In this document: positions 15,783 to 23,227 of the stretch, piece after piece
How positions within the stretch are numbered: position 1 is the first letter of the stretch
How the letters are laid out: each line of letters opens with the position of its first letter
Assembly (NCBI RefSeq): GCF_947381555.1
Contig: NZ_CANCWQ010000021.1
Location: 1 to 26,668, forward strand
Reading direction: 5' to 3'
Length of the DNA stretch: 26,668 nt
Source of the DNA: Limosilactobacillus pulli
GTDB taxonomy: Bacteria; Bacillota; Bacilli; Lactobacillales; Lactobacillaceae
The notes under the pieces: generated by a model
What the model was told of the DNA's origin: nothing
Database searches by the model: none
The model's input: only the letters and a program-made list of their open reading frames with translations
Program-made: the position numbers and the translations under genes

Positions 15783-16671
15783 TTAATCTACTGAGTAGAC
15801 TTTCACTTCAATATCTTGATTGTAATTTCCAAATCCCTTGCCAAAAATCGTACAGCCGCCTTTATGCGTTGCAAAATTTTGAATTTCAAATCGCAGTGTG
15901 AAACGGTCATTTTGATAGGGAAGATCGTTTAATGAAACTTCAGACCATGGCTCGCCATCGAGATAGGAGTCATGGTCGGTAATGCGGAAGACTTTTTGTA
16001 AACCGTACTGATTCACGTTGTGGGGAACCCAGGCCGGCGTGTATTTACCGTGAACGTCTGAGAAATCGCCTGGACTAGTCCAGTATCCCAATGGAACGCC
16101 ATTGAGTGAAACGGTAAGAAGGCCAGTTGTTGTTGGAAAATGGAAATTCTGAGCCTGGTTCGGCGGTAATATCAATCATTCGCAGTTGATCGTGACTATT
16201 CAGATGATTGGGAAACTGATATTCAACAAAACCATTGTTCCACCAGATCATGCCGGCAAAGATACGCTGTGGATCCATGAAATATGATGGACGATCAACG
16301 CGACCAATATAACCGTTTCGTCCTGCCAAGCCGCATGAGGGTGCTACTGAGAAGTTTGTGTAGTGGCCTACGGGAATATTGACTGTATAGGCATTATAAG
16401 AAGGGTAGATGGTATTGGGGAATTTAATGTTGATCTGATCGACATTAAGTTTGGCTATCTTGAAGTGACCTTGACGCGAAAAGGAGATAATGCCAGTTTT
16501 GTCCAACTGATTAAGGTGTTTAGCAGTAATTGTTTCACTGATACCCAGCTGAGTAGCCAGTACGGAAATGCTTTGAGCCTTTTTAGCCAATAGCTGAATG
16601 ATCTGTAGCCTGACCGGACTTGCCAGTGCTTTATAGACAGGTAGCCAGTCGTTTGAAATAGTGGTTTCCAT
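15783..16671 (-). pseudogene. ArsR-type HTH regulator with beta-rich C-terminal half, frameshifted
   Basis: Two overlapping reading frames on the minus strand together give one protein of about 295 residues. The first ~85 residues form an ArsR-like winged helix (ASPVRLQIIQLL, then ISVLATQLGISETITAKHLNQL). The rest is rich in beta-strand and aromatic residues, perhaps a jelly-roll sensor. The frames join where the run of four A at 16137-16140 appears to contain one base too many: reading ...SEFPF then PTTTGLLTVSLNG restores a smooth sequence. As written, the upstream frame runs into foreign codons and stops at 16075. The start ATG 16671 has GGAG upstream. It is divergent from GH43 and is its likely regulator. 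I cannot exclude a sequencing error. Confidence 0.75.
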
Positions 16672-16776
16672 ATAAATCTGCTCCAATCGTTAATCTGTAG
16701 CTTGGATAGGCAACTGAAAGGTTGATCGTCGATAATTTATGAGGATAAATACAATATAAATTATATTATCAATGAT

Positions 16777-16790
16777 CGAAATCGGTTACA
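16777..16790 (+). promoter_or_regulatory. cre-like site at GH43
   Basis: CGAAATCGGTTACA matches TGNAANCGNTNNCA except at the first base. It lies between probable promoter elements 5' of GH43. Confidence 0.55.
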
Positions 16791-16798
16791 TTATAGAT

Positions 16799-16814
16799 GG
16801 TTAACCGGACAAAT
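16799..16814 (+). promoter_or_regulatory. weak AraR-type box at GH43
   Basis: GGTTAACCGGACAAAT matches the araA box at 12 of 16 positions, with the half GGACAAAT intact. It sits close to the expected transcription start, just before the AGGAGG site. Confidence 0.4.
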
Positions 16815-16833
16815 ATTTTAGGAGGAATTATCA

Positions 16834-17811
16834 ATGAGCAAATTGGAATATACGGCACAACTGATTATTCAACGAGCCGATCCATATATCTACAAGCACA
16901 CTGATGGCTACTACTACTTTACGGCTTCCGTACCTTCGTATAATCGGATCGAGATTCGCCGCGCCAGAACCTTGGAAGGACTTGCCCACGCAGCTCCAAG
17001 AACGATCTGGCGCAAGCATCCTGATGGCAGTGGCCCAATGAGTCAATTGATTTGGGCACCTGAGATCCACTTCATCGATGGCAAATGGTACATCTATTTT
17101 GCAGCCTCACACACCAAGGAATTTGACAATAATGGCATGTTCCAGCACCGGATGTTCTGCCTTGAATATGATCAGGCCAATCCAGTCTGTGCCGAGGAAA
17201 ATTGGATTGAAAAAGGTCAGATCAAAACGGACAAGGACACCTTCTCTTTGGATGCGACTGAATTTGACTGGCAAGGTGATCACTACTATGTTTGGGCGCA
17301 AAAGGATCCAGCTATTCGTGGCAATTCTAATCTTTATATTGCCAAGCTGAAGAATCCATGGACCTTGGCTACCAAGCCAGTAATGCTTTCAAAACCTGAA
17401 TATGATTGGGAGATTCGTGGATTTTGGGTTAATGAAGGACCTGCCGTTATTCACCGCAATGGTCGCTTCTTTATGACTTATTCTGCCAGCGCTACTGATG
17501 AAAACTATGCAATGGGGATGCTGACTTGTCCAGATGATGCTGATCTGTTAGATCCAAACAACTGGAGTAAATCTAAAGAACCGGTCTTTCAGAGTGATTT
17601 AACGACGCATCAATATGGGCCAGGCCATAATTCGTTTACGATTGCCGAAGACGGTAAGACTGATCTGATGGTATATCACTGTCGCGACTATACCGAAATC
17701 AAAGGCGATCCACTGTATGATCCAAATCGCCATACGTTGGTTAAGCCTTTTAGCTGGAATGACGATGGTACGCCAGACTTTGGCAAACCAGTGCCGTATA
17801 ACTACGATTAG
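16834..17811 (+). CDS. GH43 alpha-L-arabinofuranosidase-like enzyme
   Basis: The 325-residue protein is a single five-bladed beta-propeller of GH43. The three catalytic carboxylates are visible: general base D16 in RADPYIYK, pKa modulator D140 in SLDATEF, and general acid E201 in VNEGPAV. There is no signal peptide or extra carbohydrate-binding domain, so it should act inside the cell on imported short arabino-oligosaccharides. The single-domain size fits exo-alpha-arabinofuranosidases better than endo-arabinanases, but beta-xylosidase activity cannot be excluded by eye. AGGAGG lies 8 bases before the ATG. The broken permease gene follows after 17 bases. AraR-like and cre-like boxes sit upstream, and a divergent ArsR-type regulator remnant flanks it. 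Confidence 0.88.
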   Translation: MSKLEYTAQLIIQRADPYIYKHTDGYYYFTASVPSYNRIEIRRARTLEGLAHAAPRTIWRKHPDGSGPMSQLIWAPEIHFIDGKWYIYFAASHTKEFDNNGMFQHRMFCLEYDQANPVCAEENWIEKGQIKTDKDTFSLDATEFDWQGDHYYVWAQKDPAIRGNSNLYIAKLKNPWTLATKPVMLSKPEYDWEIRGFWVNEGPAVIHRNGRFFMTYSASATDENYAMGMLTCPDDADLLDPNNWSKSKEPVFQSDLTTHQYGPGHNSFTIAEDGKTDLMVYHCRDYTEIKGDPLYDPNRHTLVKPFSWNDDGTPDFGKPVPYNYD

Positions 17812-17828
17812 ATTGAGGTGGAATTAGC

Positions 17829-19109
17829 ATGAATAATGAACAAACAACGCCTAAAAAGCATGCAACCAAAGACTTCTGGGGCTTTCCAGTTACGCACTTT
17901 ACCTATTTCTTTACTTGGGCGATCGTTTTTGGTTATCTGACGCTTTGGCTTGAACAAGAAGCTCATTTCAATGGCGTTCAAGCTGGATTCGTTTTCTCAA
18001 TGATGTCAGGGGTTTCTTTGATTTTTCAGTCGATCTTTGGGGTTATCTCCGACCGTTTGGTAATGAAAAAGAACCTGGTAGTCACGATTGCAGTCGGGAT
18101 GATTTTGGTTGGCCCATACTTTCAATGGGTCTTTCATCCACTGTTGAAGGTGAATACAGCACTGGTTGGCTTCGTAACCGGGATCTATCTTAGCTTTATC
18201 TTAAACGGTGGGGTTTCGGTAATTGAGTAATACGTTCAGCGGGCCAGTCTAACTAATAAATTTGAATATGGTCATTCTAGAATGGGTGGCTCGTTGGCCG
18301 GTGCAATCGCTTCTTTGATTGGTGGTCGTCTGTTCCTGTGGAGTCTTAACTCAATCTTTTGGGCTTGCACGGCTTCTGCAGTGATCTTGACGTGCTGCTT
18401 GGTGTTTAGTGATAAGATTTACCTTGATAATCTGGCCGCGGTTGGGGTTGACAAGACCTCTTCTCAATTAAATATGAAACAGCTGGGTTCGATTTTTAAG
18501 CTAAAGAATTTCTGGTATCTTTCGCTGTTCTACATTGGTACTTCTGCAATCTATGATGTTTTTGACCAGCAGTTTATCATCTTTTTTAAGAGCTTCTTCC
18601 ACACGGCTGCTCAAGGTACGCTGGCATACAGCTATATGACCAGTACGCAGACGGCACTTGAATTTCTGCTGATGATCCCAATGCCTTACATCATCAATAA
18701 GATTGGTTCTAAAAATGGTCTGATTATCTATGGCTTGATTTTAGGTGTACGGATTATTGGTTCTGCAATGTCGCCATCAGTCGGCTGGGTCATTGTCTTA
18801 CGGCTGTTGGCTGGTTTTGAAATGCCGCTGGTTTTGGTTTCAATCATGAAGTACATTTCCGGTTCGTTTGACTTGCGACTATATGCTACGGTTTATGCAT
18901 TAGCGTCTAATTTTGCCAAACAGATTTCGGCCTTTATCTTCTCGACTTTGGCTGGTAAGTGGTATGATGCATTTGGTTTCCAGCATACCTACTATATTTT
19001 AGGTGCGATCGTTTTAGTTGTTACGATTATCTGTGCCTTTGGCCTGAAAAAAGAAGACAAGGTTCAAGCTGTTGAAGTTAGTGCATCAGACACGGCTGCC
19101 CAAAAATAA
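17829..19109 (+). pseudogene. LacY-like oligosaccharide MFS permease interrupted by in-frame TAA
   Basis: The frame encodes about 426 codons of a twelve-helix oligosaccharide:H+ symporter. A TAA at 18228-18230 (codon 134) stops it within the first half. The same frame continues without a gap: YVQRAS, then NKFEYGHSRMGGSLAG, the usual LacY-family segment after helix 4. A single C-to-T change of CAA would explain the stop. A later ATG at 18282 has no good ribosome binding site and would give only a partial carrier, so transport is probably lost unless the stop is read through. GAGGTGG precedes the ATG. It is in an operon with GH43, so it presumably imported arabino-oligosaccharides. Confidence 0.85.
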
Positions 19110-19145
19110 TCATTCGCTTAACTAATTAACATTCCTATTTTAAAT

Positions 19146-19176
19146 AGCGTTGCCGATGCAAATCGGTGACGCTTTT
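19146..19176 (+). terminator. terminator after the GH43-permease operon
   Basis: AGCGTTGCCGAT (19146-19157) pairs with ATCGGTGACGCT (19162-19173) over 12 positions with two G-T pairs, followed by TTT. Confidence 0.82.
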
Positions 19177-19271
19177 GCTTTGGATTTTTCTGTTTAGTTG
19201 TGCAACCGTCTGTTTTACAAGCAGAATGCTTATTAACGAATTTAATATTTATGACAAGTTTGTACTGAGCA

Positions 19272-19300
19272 TTGAAACCGGCTCCACAATCGGCTATTAT
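19272..19300 (+). promoter_or_regulatory. pgi promoter
   Basis: TTGAAA (19272-19277), a 17-base spacer and TATTAT (19295-19300), about 52 bases before the pgi start. I see no cre or AraR box here, in keeping with a housekeeping gene. Confidence 0.65.
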
Positions 19301-19351
19301 TTTATTGTGAAATCATATGTTGGATAGATTTAAGGAAAGAAGTGTTTTTGG

Positions 19352-20713
19352 ATGACGCAAATTTCATTTGACGCCAGTGCACTGAAGAAGTTCGTGCACG
19401 AAAACGAACTGGGCGAAATGCAGGCCATGGTCAATGCCGCTGACAGCGAATTACGCAATGGTACGGGGGCTGGTGCTGACTTCCGTGACTGGCTGCATCT
19501 GCCAACGGAATATGATCATGAGGAATTTGACCGCATCAAGCAGGCGGCCAAGCAGATTCAATCCGATTCTGAAGTGCTGGTTGTCATTGGGATTGGTGGC
19601 TCTTATCTGGGTACGCGGATGGCCATTGACTTTTTGCACAACTCGTTCTACTACTCACAAGAACCAGCAGATCGCAAGTTCCCATTGGTTCTGTTTGCCG
19701 GTAACTCACTGAGTTCATCTTATTTGCATGATCTGGTTAAGCTGATCGGCGACCGCGACTTTTCGGTTAACGTGGTCTCCAAGTCTGGTACGACCACGGA
19801 GCCAGCCATTGCCTTCCGGATTTTCCGTGAGCTGCTGGTTAAAAAGTATGGTGAAGCCGGTGCCAACAAGCGCATCTATGCTACGACCGATGCTAAGCGC
19901 GGTGCTTTGAAGACTGAAGCTGACGATGCCGGTTGGGAAACCTTTGTAATTCCAGATGGCGTTGGTGGCCGCTACTCAGTTTTGAGTGCTGTTGGCTTGC
20001 TGCCGATTGCCGTTTCTGGTGCCGACATCGACCAACTGATGGCTGGGGCTGCTGATGCTGAAAAGTCATACACCGACCCAGACCTGGCGCAAAACGAAGC
20101 CTACCAATACGCAGCCTACCGTAACATTTTGTATCGCAAGGGCTACACGACCGAACTGCTGGAAAACTACGAGCCAAACATGACGATGTTTGCCGAATGG
20201 TGGAAGCAATTGGCTGGTGAATCTGAAGGTAAGGACCAAAAAGGTATTTACCCATCCAGTGCCAACTTCACGACTGATCTGCACTCGCTTGGTCAATACA
20301 TTCAAGAAGGGCTGCGCAACCTGATGGAAACGGTTGTTAAGCTGGATACGCCAAACCATGACGTTACGATTCCAGCAGCTGAAAACGATCTGGATGGTTT
20401 GGCCTACCTGCAAGGCAAGAACATGGACTGGGTCAACACCAAGGCCTACCAAGCCGTGGTTGCTGCGCACAATGCCGGTGGCGTGCCAGTTATGACGGTA
20501 CACATTCCACGTGAGGATGAATACACGCTGGGCAGTCTGATCTACTTCTTTGAGGTTGCTATGGGGATCTCCGGTTACTTGAACGGTATTAACCCATTCA
20601 ACCAGCCTGGTGTGGAAGCATACAAGACGAACATGTTTGGTCTGCTGGGCAAGCCAGGATTTGAAGAAGTCGGTGACAAACTGCGTGCTCAAATGAAGGA
20701 AAACGAAAAATAG
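19352..20713 (+). CDS. pgi: glucose-6-phosphate isomerase
   Basis: The 453-residue protein interconverts glucose-6-phosphate and fructose-6-phosphate in the cytoplasm. It shows the two SIS-type sugar-phosphate binding regions: GIGGSYLGTRMAID near residues 75-90 and SKSGTTTEPAIAFR near 143-156. The family segment from ENYEPNM through AEWWKQLAGESEGKDQKG contains the catalytic glutamate. Length is that of the short bacterial form. The ATG follows AAGGAAAG at slightly long spacing. It is a single-gene unit with its own promoter and terminator, unrelated to the arabinose genes. Intact. Confidence 0.97.
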   Translation: MTQISFDASALKKFVHENELGEMQAMVNAADSELRNGTGAGADFRDWLHLPTEYDHEEFDRIKQAAKQIQSDSEVLVVIGIGGSYLGTRMAIDFLHNSFYYSQEPADRKFPLVLFAGNSLSSSYLHDLVKLIGDRDFSVNVVSKSGTTTEPAIAFRIFRELLVKKYGEAGANKRIYATTDAKRGALKTEADDAGWETFVIPDGVGGRYSVLSAVGLLPIAVSGADIDQLMAGAADAEKSYTDPDLAQNEAYQYAAYRNILYRKGYTTELLENYEPNMTMFAEWWKQLAGESEGKDQKGIYPSSANFTTDLHSLGQYIQEGLRNLMETVVKLDTPNHDVTIPAAENDLDGLAYLQGKNMDWVNTKAYQAVVAAHNAGGVPVMTVHIPREDEYTLGSLIYFFEVAMGISGYLNGINPFNQPGVEAYKTNMFGLLGKPGFEEVGDKLRAQMKENEK

Positions 20714-20719
20714 TTTTTT

Positions 20720-20753
20720 GCGTCATTCGCTGTGACTGGCGGATGACGTTTTT
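20720..20753 (+). terminator. pgi terminator
   Basis: CGTCATTCGC (20720-20729) pairs with GCGGATGACG (20738-20747) with one G-T pair, followed by six Ts. Confidence 0.9.
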
Positions 20754-20809
20754 TATTTGTGGTATCTAGTTTTAGAAACTAAATACTAAATAGTCAAAAC
20801 TATATCATT

Positions 20810-20829
20810 AAAGGAAGATAAAGGAAGAT
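20810..20829 (+). repeat. tandem duplication of the ribosome binding site
   Basis: AAAGGAAGAT occurs twice in immediate tandem, ending 4 bases before the aquaporin ATG. The duplication gives two candidate ribosome binding sites, of which the downstream copy is at usable distance. Confidence 0.85.
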
Positions 20830-20833
20830 TTCA

Positions 20834-21532
20834 ATGCTGGGAGAATTTTTAGGGACGCTGACGCTGATTGTTTTAGGATGTGGCGTTGGCGCCGGGTTAA
20901 ACCTGAACAAAACTATGGCGCATGGTCAAAGCGATTGGTTCTACGTAACGTTTGCTTGGGGGATTGCCGTAACCATGGGAGTCTATGTCGCAGCCTCTTT
21001 TGGTGCACAGGGACATTTGAATCCAGCCGTTACCATTGCATTTGCCGTAGCCGGAACATTTCCTTGGTCACAGGTAGTGCCTTATTTGATTGGTCAATTC
21101 TTAGGCGCTTTTGTGGGTGCCGTTTTGGTTATGGTTCAATTCTGGTCGCACTTTAAGGCGACTAAGGATCCAAAGCACAACAACGTCGGGATCTTTTCGA
21201 CCGTGCCGGGGATTCGCAGCAATTTGTTCAACTTTTTGAGTGAATTGATTGCCACGTTTGTCTTTATGCTGGTGCTGTATAACCTGGGAAATTTTACGAC
21301 CGGATTAAAGCCAGTCGTTGTTGGCCTGGTGATTTTCGTGATTGGTGCTGGCCTGGGTACGACGACTGGGTTTGCGCTTAACCCTGCTCGTGACTGGGGA
21401 CCACGGTTAGCTTACACGATCATCCCCGTCCCCAATAAAACGAGTGCCATGTGGGATTATGCTTGGGTACCGATGTTTGGACCACTGGCTGGAGCACTGC
21501 TGGCGACTATGCTGCAGATGGCGGTGAAGTAA
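20834..21532 (+). CDS. aquaporin / glycerol facilitator (MIP family)
   Basis: The 232-residue membrane channel has six hydrophobic helices and the two half-helix pore motifs HLNPAVT (residues about 61-67) and ALNPARD (about 184-190). The D after the second NPAR is typical of glyceroporins, which pass glycerol and other small neutral solutes as well as water. Lactic acid bacteria often hold several MIP paralogues, so the exact solute is unknown. The start ATG is supported by the duplicated AAAGGAAGAT. A small membrane protein gene begins 2 bases after its stop and is probably translationally coupled. Confidence 0.93.
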   Translation: MLGEFLGTLTLIVLGCGVGAGLNLNKTMAHGQSDWFYVTFAWGIAVTMGVYVAASFGAQGHLNPAVTIAFAVAGTFPWSQVVPYLIGQFLGAFVGAVLVMVQFWSHFKATKDPKHNNVGIFSTVPGIRSNLFNFLSELIATFVFMLVLYNLGNFTTGLKPVVVGLVIFVIGAGLGTTTGFALNPARDWGPRLAYTIIPVPNKTSAMWDYAWVPMFGPLAGALLATMLQMAVK

Positions 21533-21534
21533 AC

Positions 21535-21741
21535 GTGAAAAAAGAAAAGCTGCATGCTGAACTAAAGCGTCTGCAGACCAAACTGGCAGTCTGGTGTGTT
21601 TTGACGATCTGTTTTTACATCATTGCAGCCCTCAACGTTTTGCCATTCGTGCATTGGCTGGCTTGGTTAAGTGCCGGCTATTGCGTTTTTTTGCTGGGCA
21701 CGTGGCTGTGGCTGTTTAATGTTTATCATCATACCAAATAA
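21535..21741 (+). CDS. small two-helix membrane protein
   Basis: A GTG start 2 bases after the aquaporin stop opens a 68-residue frame. It has a charged, possibly helical N-terminus (KKEKLHAELKRLQTKLA) followed by two hydrophobic segments (about 18-38 and 41-62), and ends YHHTK. I recognise no family. The open frame extends further upstream inside the aquaporin gene, but that part is out-of-frame shadow. Tight spacing and the terminator just after it argue that it is a real gene co-transcribed with the channel. Function unknown. Confidence 0.6.
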   Translation: MKKEKLHAELKRLQTKLAVWCVLTICFYIIAALNVLPFVHWLAWLSAGYCVFLLGTWLWLFNVYHHTK

Positions 21742-21779
21742 AAAACACGCTTGGCTGATTTAATCGGCGGGCGTGTTTT
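21742..21779 (+). terminator. terminator of the aquaporin operon
   Basis: AAAACACGC (21742-21750) pairs with GCGTGTTTT (21771-21779), with a second helix possible inside. It begins right at the stop of the small gene. Confidence 0.88.
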
Positions 21780-21849
21780 GCATACTTCTTGTAACTGGCA
21801 TTATTTCTTGTCATAATTAATTAAACATTTAAATAGATAGGGGATCTTC

Positions 21850-22215
21850 ATGGAGATTTTAGCACTGATTTTGACGATGTTGGTTGGGATCGAACACCTG
21901 GGTATCATGGGTTTGGAGATGTTTGCCAGCCCAGCACGTCAAGCCAAGGCATTTGGACTGCCGGAAGAATACGCTGGTCAAAAAGAAGCGCGGGTGGCAT
22001 TTGCCAATCAAGGCATCTATAATGGCATGCTGGGGCTTTCTTTGATTGTCAGCTACTGGCTGTTTAATGGAGCTATCTTGATCAAGGTATGGCTGTTGCT
22101 GTTGAGTTTTGTTATCGTCGTAGCCTTTTACGGTGGACTGACGGTTGGTAAAAAAGTTTGGACCATGCAGATGCTGCCAGCGATTCTGGCTGTGATCTGC
22201 TGTCTATTGGCATAG
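21850..22215 (+). CDS. DUF1304-type membrane protein
   Basis: The 121-residue protein has four hydrophobic segments and the family marks HLGIMGLEMF early and NQGIYNGMLG in the middle (about 56-65). These identify the DUF1304 group of small integral membrane proteins, whose role is not established. The ATG at 21850 follows a TAGGGGAT sequence 6 bases upstream. It stands alone between terminators. The position gives no hint of function. Confidence 0.88.
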   Translation: MEILALILTMLVGIEHLGIMGLEMFASPARQAKAFGLPEEYAGQKEARVAFANQGIYNGMLGLSLIVSYWLFNGAILIKVWLLLLSFVIVVAFYGGLTVGKKVWTMQMLPAILAVICCLLA

Positions 22216-22223
22216 AAAAAGAA

Positions 22224-22249
22224 GTTGGGAAAAAACTGATTTTTCCAAC
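22224..22249 (+). terminator. hairpin after the DUF1304 gene
   Basis: GTTGGGAAAA (22224-22233) pairs with TTTTTCCAAC (22240-22249) with one G-T pair around a 6-base loop. No T run follows it, so it may not terminate by itself. Confidence 0.5.
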
Positions 22250-22273
22250 CAAGTAAAACAACTTTAATAATAG

Positions 22274-22322
22274 AAATGGCTGAAGATCAGCGTTTTAAGT
22301 AACGCAATCCTCAGCCATTTTT
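22274..22322 (+). terminator. long interrupted hairpin, bidirectional terminator
   Basis: AAATGGCTGA (22274-22283) pairs with TCAGCCATTT (22311-22320). Inside, GAT pairs with ATC and GCGTT pairs with AACGC, giving one long bulged stem. TTTTT follows. It lies between the converging DUF1304 and metalloprotease genes. Confidence 0.8.
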
Positions 22323-22349
22323 CGGTTTTGAGGCTTTATTCCCAGTCTC

Positions 22350-23078
22350 TTATTGATTGGTAGTGTTTTGAGTCGATACCTTGATGTTGGAAGCAGATGA
22401 GCTGCTGGAGTTGACTTGGCTGCTATACAATTCGTTGACGTTATCAATGTCGCGTTGTTGGATGGTATAAAGCGAACCAGCTGGCTGCATGACCGAAACA
22501 TCATTGGTATGCTGCAGTCCCATGGCATGGCCTAATTCATGCTCTGCCGTATTGATGATGCGTTCCATGGAGTAGCCATACGATGAGTTAAGCAGGTAGG
22601 CAGTGTTTAAATAAACCGTACCATGCACAAAATAGCCGGTTAATGAATCAACACTCATTTGAGTAAGTCCCGCCGCATCATTATCCTTATCCATGGTCGT
22701 CATAACGATATCGGCATTTTTCTTGTTGCTGGTCTGCTTGAACTTAAAGCAGCCGGTGGCGTTCCAGTTGGCAATTGCATCCAAAGCCGCCTGCTGCAGC
22801 GTTTGATTTTCATAGTTAACATAAACGGTAGCCATGGCTTTTTTCCAGCGACCACTGACTGAGTCGTCATCACCAGTTGTCTGTTGCTGTGCCTTGGTTT
22901 TGGCGGTCGTAGTTGTCTTTTGGCCGGTAACGCGACTCTTGAGCTGCTGGAAGTCAGCTTGGGCAACGTAGGCAATTCGATTGGCGGTTAAGCGGACGTT
23001 CTCATTATTTTGGTAGGCCCAGCCAAAGCCAATAAATGCCAGTGCATAAAGCATGATGGTGCCAAAAAAGCGTCGCAT
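22350..23078 (-). CDS. membrane-anchored matrixin-type zinc metalloprotease
   Basis: The 242-residue protein has a hydrophobic anchor or uncleaved signal at about 5-21, a low-complexity linker rich in T, K and Q (about 52-70), and a metzincin catalytic domain (about 75-220). The zinc motif HELGHAMGLQH has ligands H180, H184 and H190 and catalytic E181, and M197 in SVMQP fits the Met-turn. The serine- and asparagine-rich tail looks disordered. It probably works outside the membrane on peptides or surface proteins; the substrate is unknown. AAAGGAGG lies 6 bases before the ATG. It is a single gene. Confidence 0.88.
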   Translation of the reverse strand: MRRFFGTIMLYALAFIGFGWAYQNNENVRLTANRIAYVAQADFQQLKSRVTGQKTTTTAKTKAQQQTTGDDDSVSGRWKKAMATVYVNYENQTLQQAALDAIANWNATGCFKFKQTSNKKNADIVMTTMDKDNDAAGLTQMSVDSLTGYFVHGTVYLNTAYLLNSSYGYSMERIINTAEHELGHAMGLQHTNDVSVMQPAGSLYTIQQRDIDNVNELYSSQVNSSSSSASNIKVSTQNTTNQ

Positions 23079-23176
23079 GATTTTCCTCCTTTACGACGGT
23101 GTAGAGTTATTTTACCCTGTCAAAAGAGCAACGTCTAATCTAACGATGCCTAAAGGAAAAATTGCAACCAAAGCTT

Positions 23177-23219
23177 AAAAAGCATCGGCTTGAACGAATT
23201 GTCCAACTCGGTGCTTTTT
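23177..23219 (-). terminator. terminator of the aldo/keto reductase gene
   Basis: AAAAAGCATCG (23177-23187) pairs with CGGTGCTTTTT (23209-23219) with one G-T pair. On the minus strand the stem is followed by TTTTT, which fits the end of the aldo/keto reductase gene. Confidence 0.85.
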
Positions 23220-23227
23220 AACATTAT

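Noticed and set aside
16137..16140. Programmed frameshift in the ArsR-type regulator
   Set aside because: The site is only a four-base run with no clear slippery heptamer or stimulatory structure that I can see, and the neighbour permease is also broken. Mutation or sequencing error is simpler.
16363..16593. Plus-strand 76-residue frame opposite the regulator
   Set aside because: It lies wholly antisense to the HTH region, lacks a ribosome binding site and resembles nothing known to me.
18228..18282. Recoding or restart as a two-part permease
   Set aside because: The stop is TAA, not a codon used for selenocysteine or pyrrolysine, and the ATG at 18282 has no Shine-Dalgarno. A nonsense mutation is the plain reading.
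21451..21534. Upstream extension of the small membrane gene inside the aquaporin
   Set aside because: It is an out-of-frame shadow of the aquaporin gene without a ribosome binding site; GTG 21535 gives a coherent protein.
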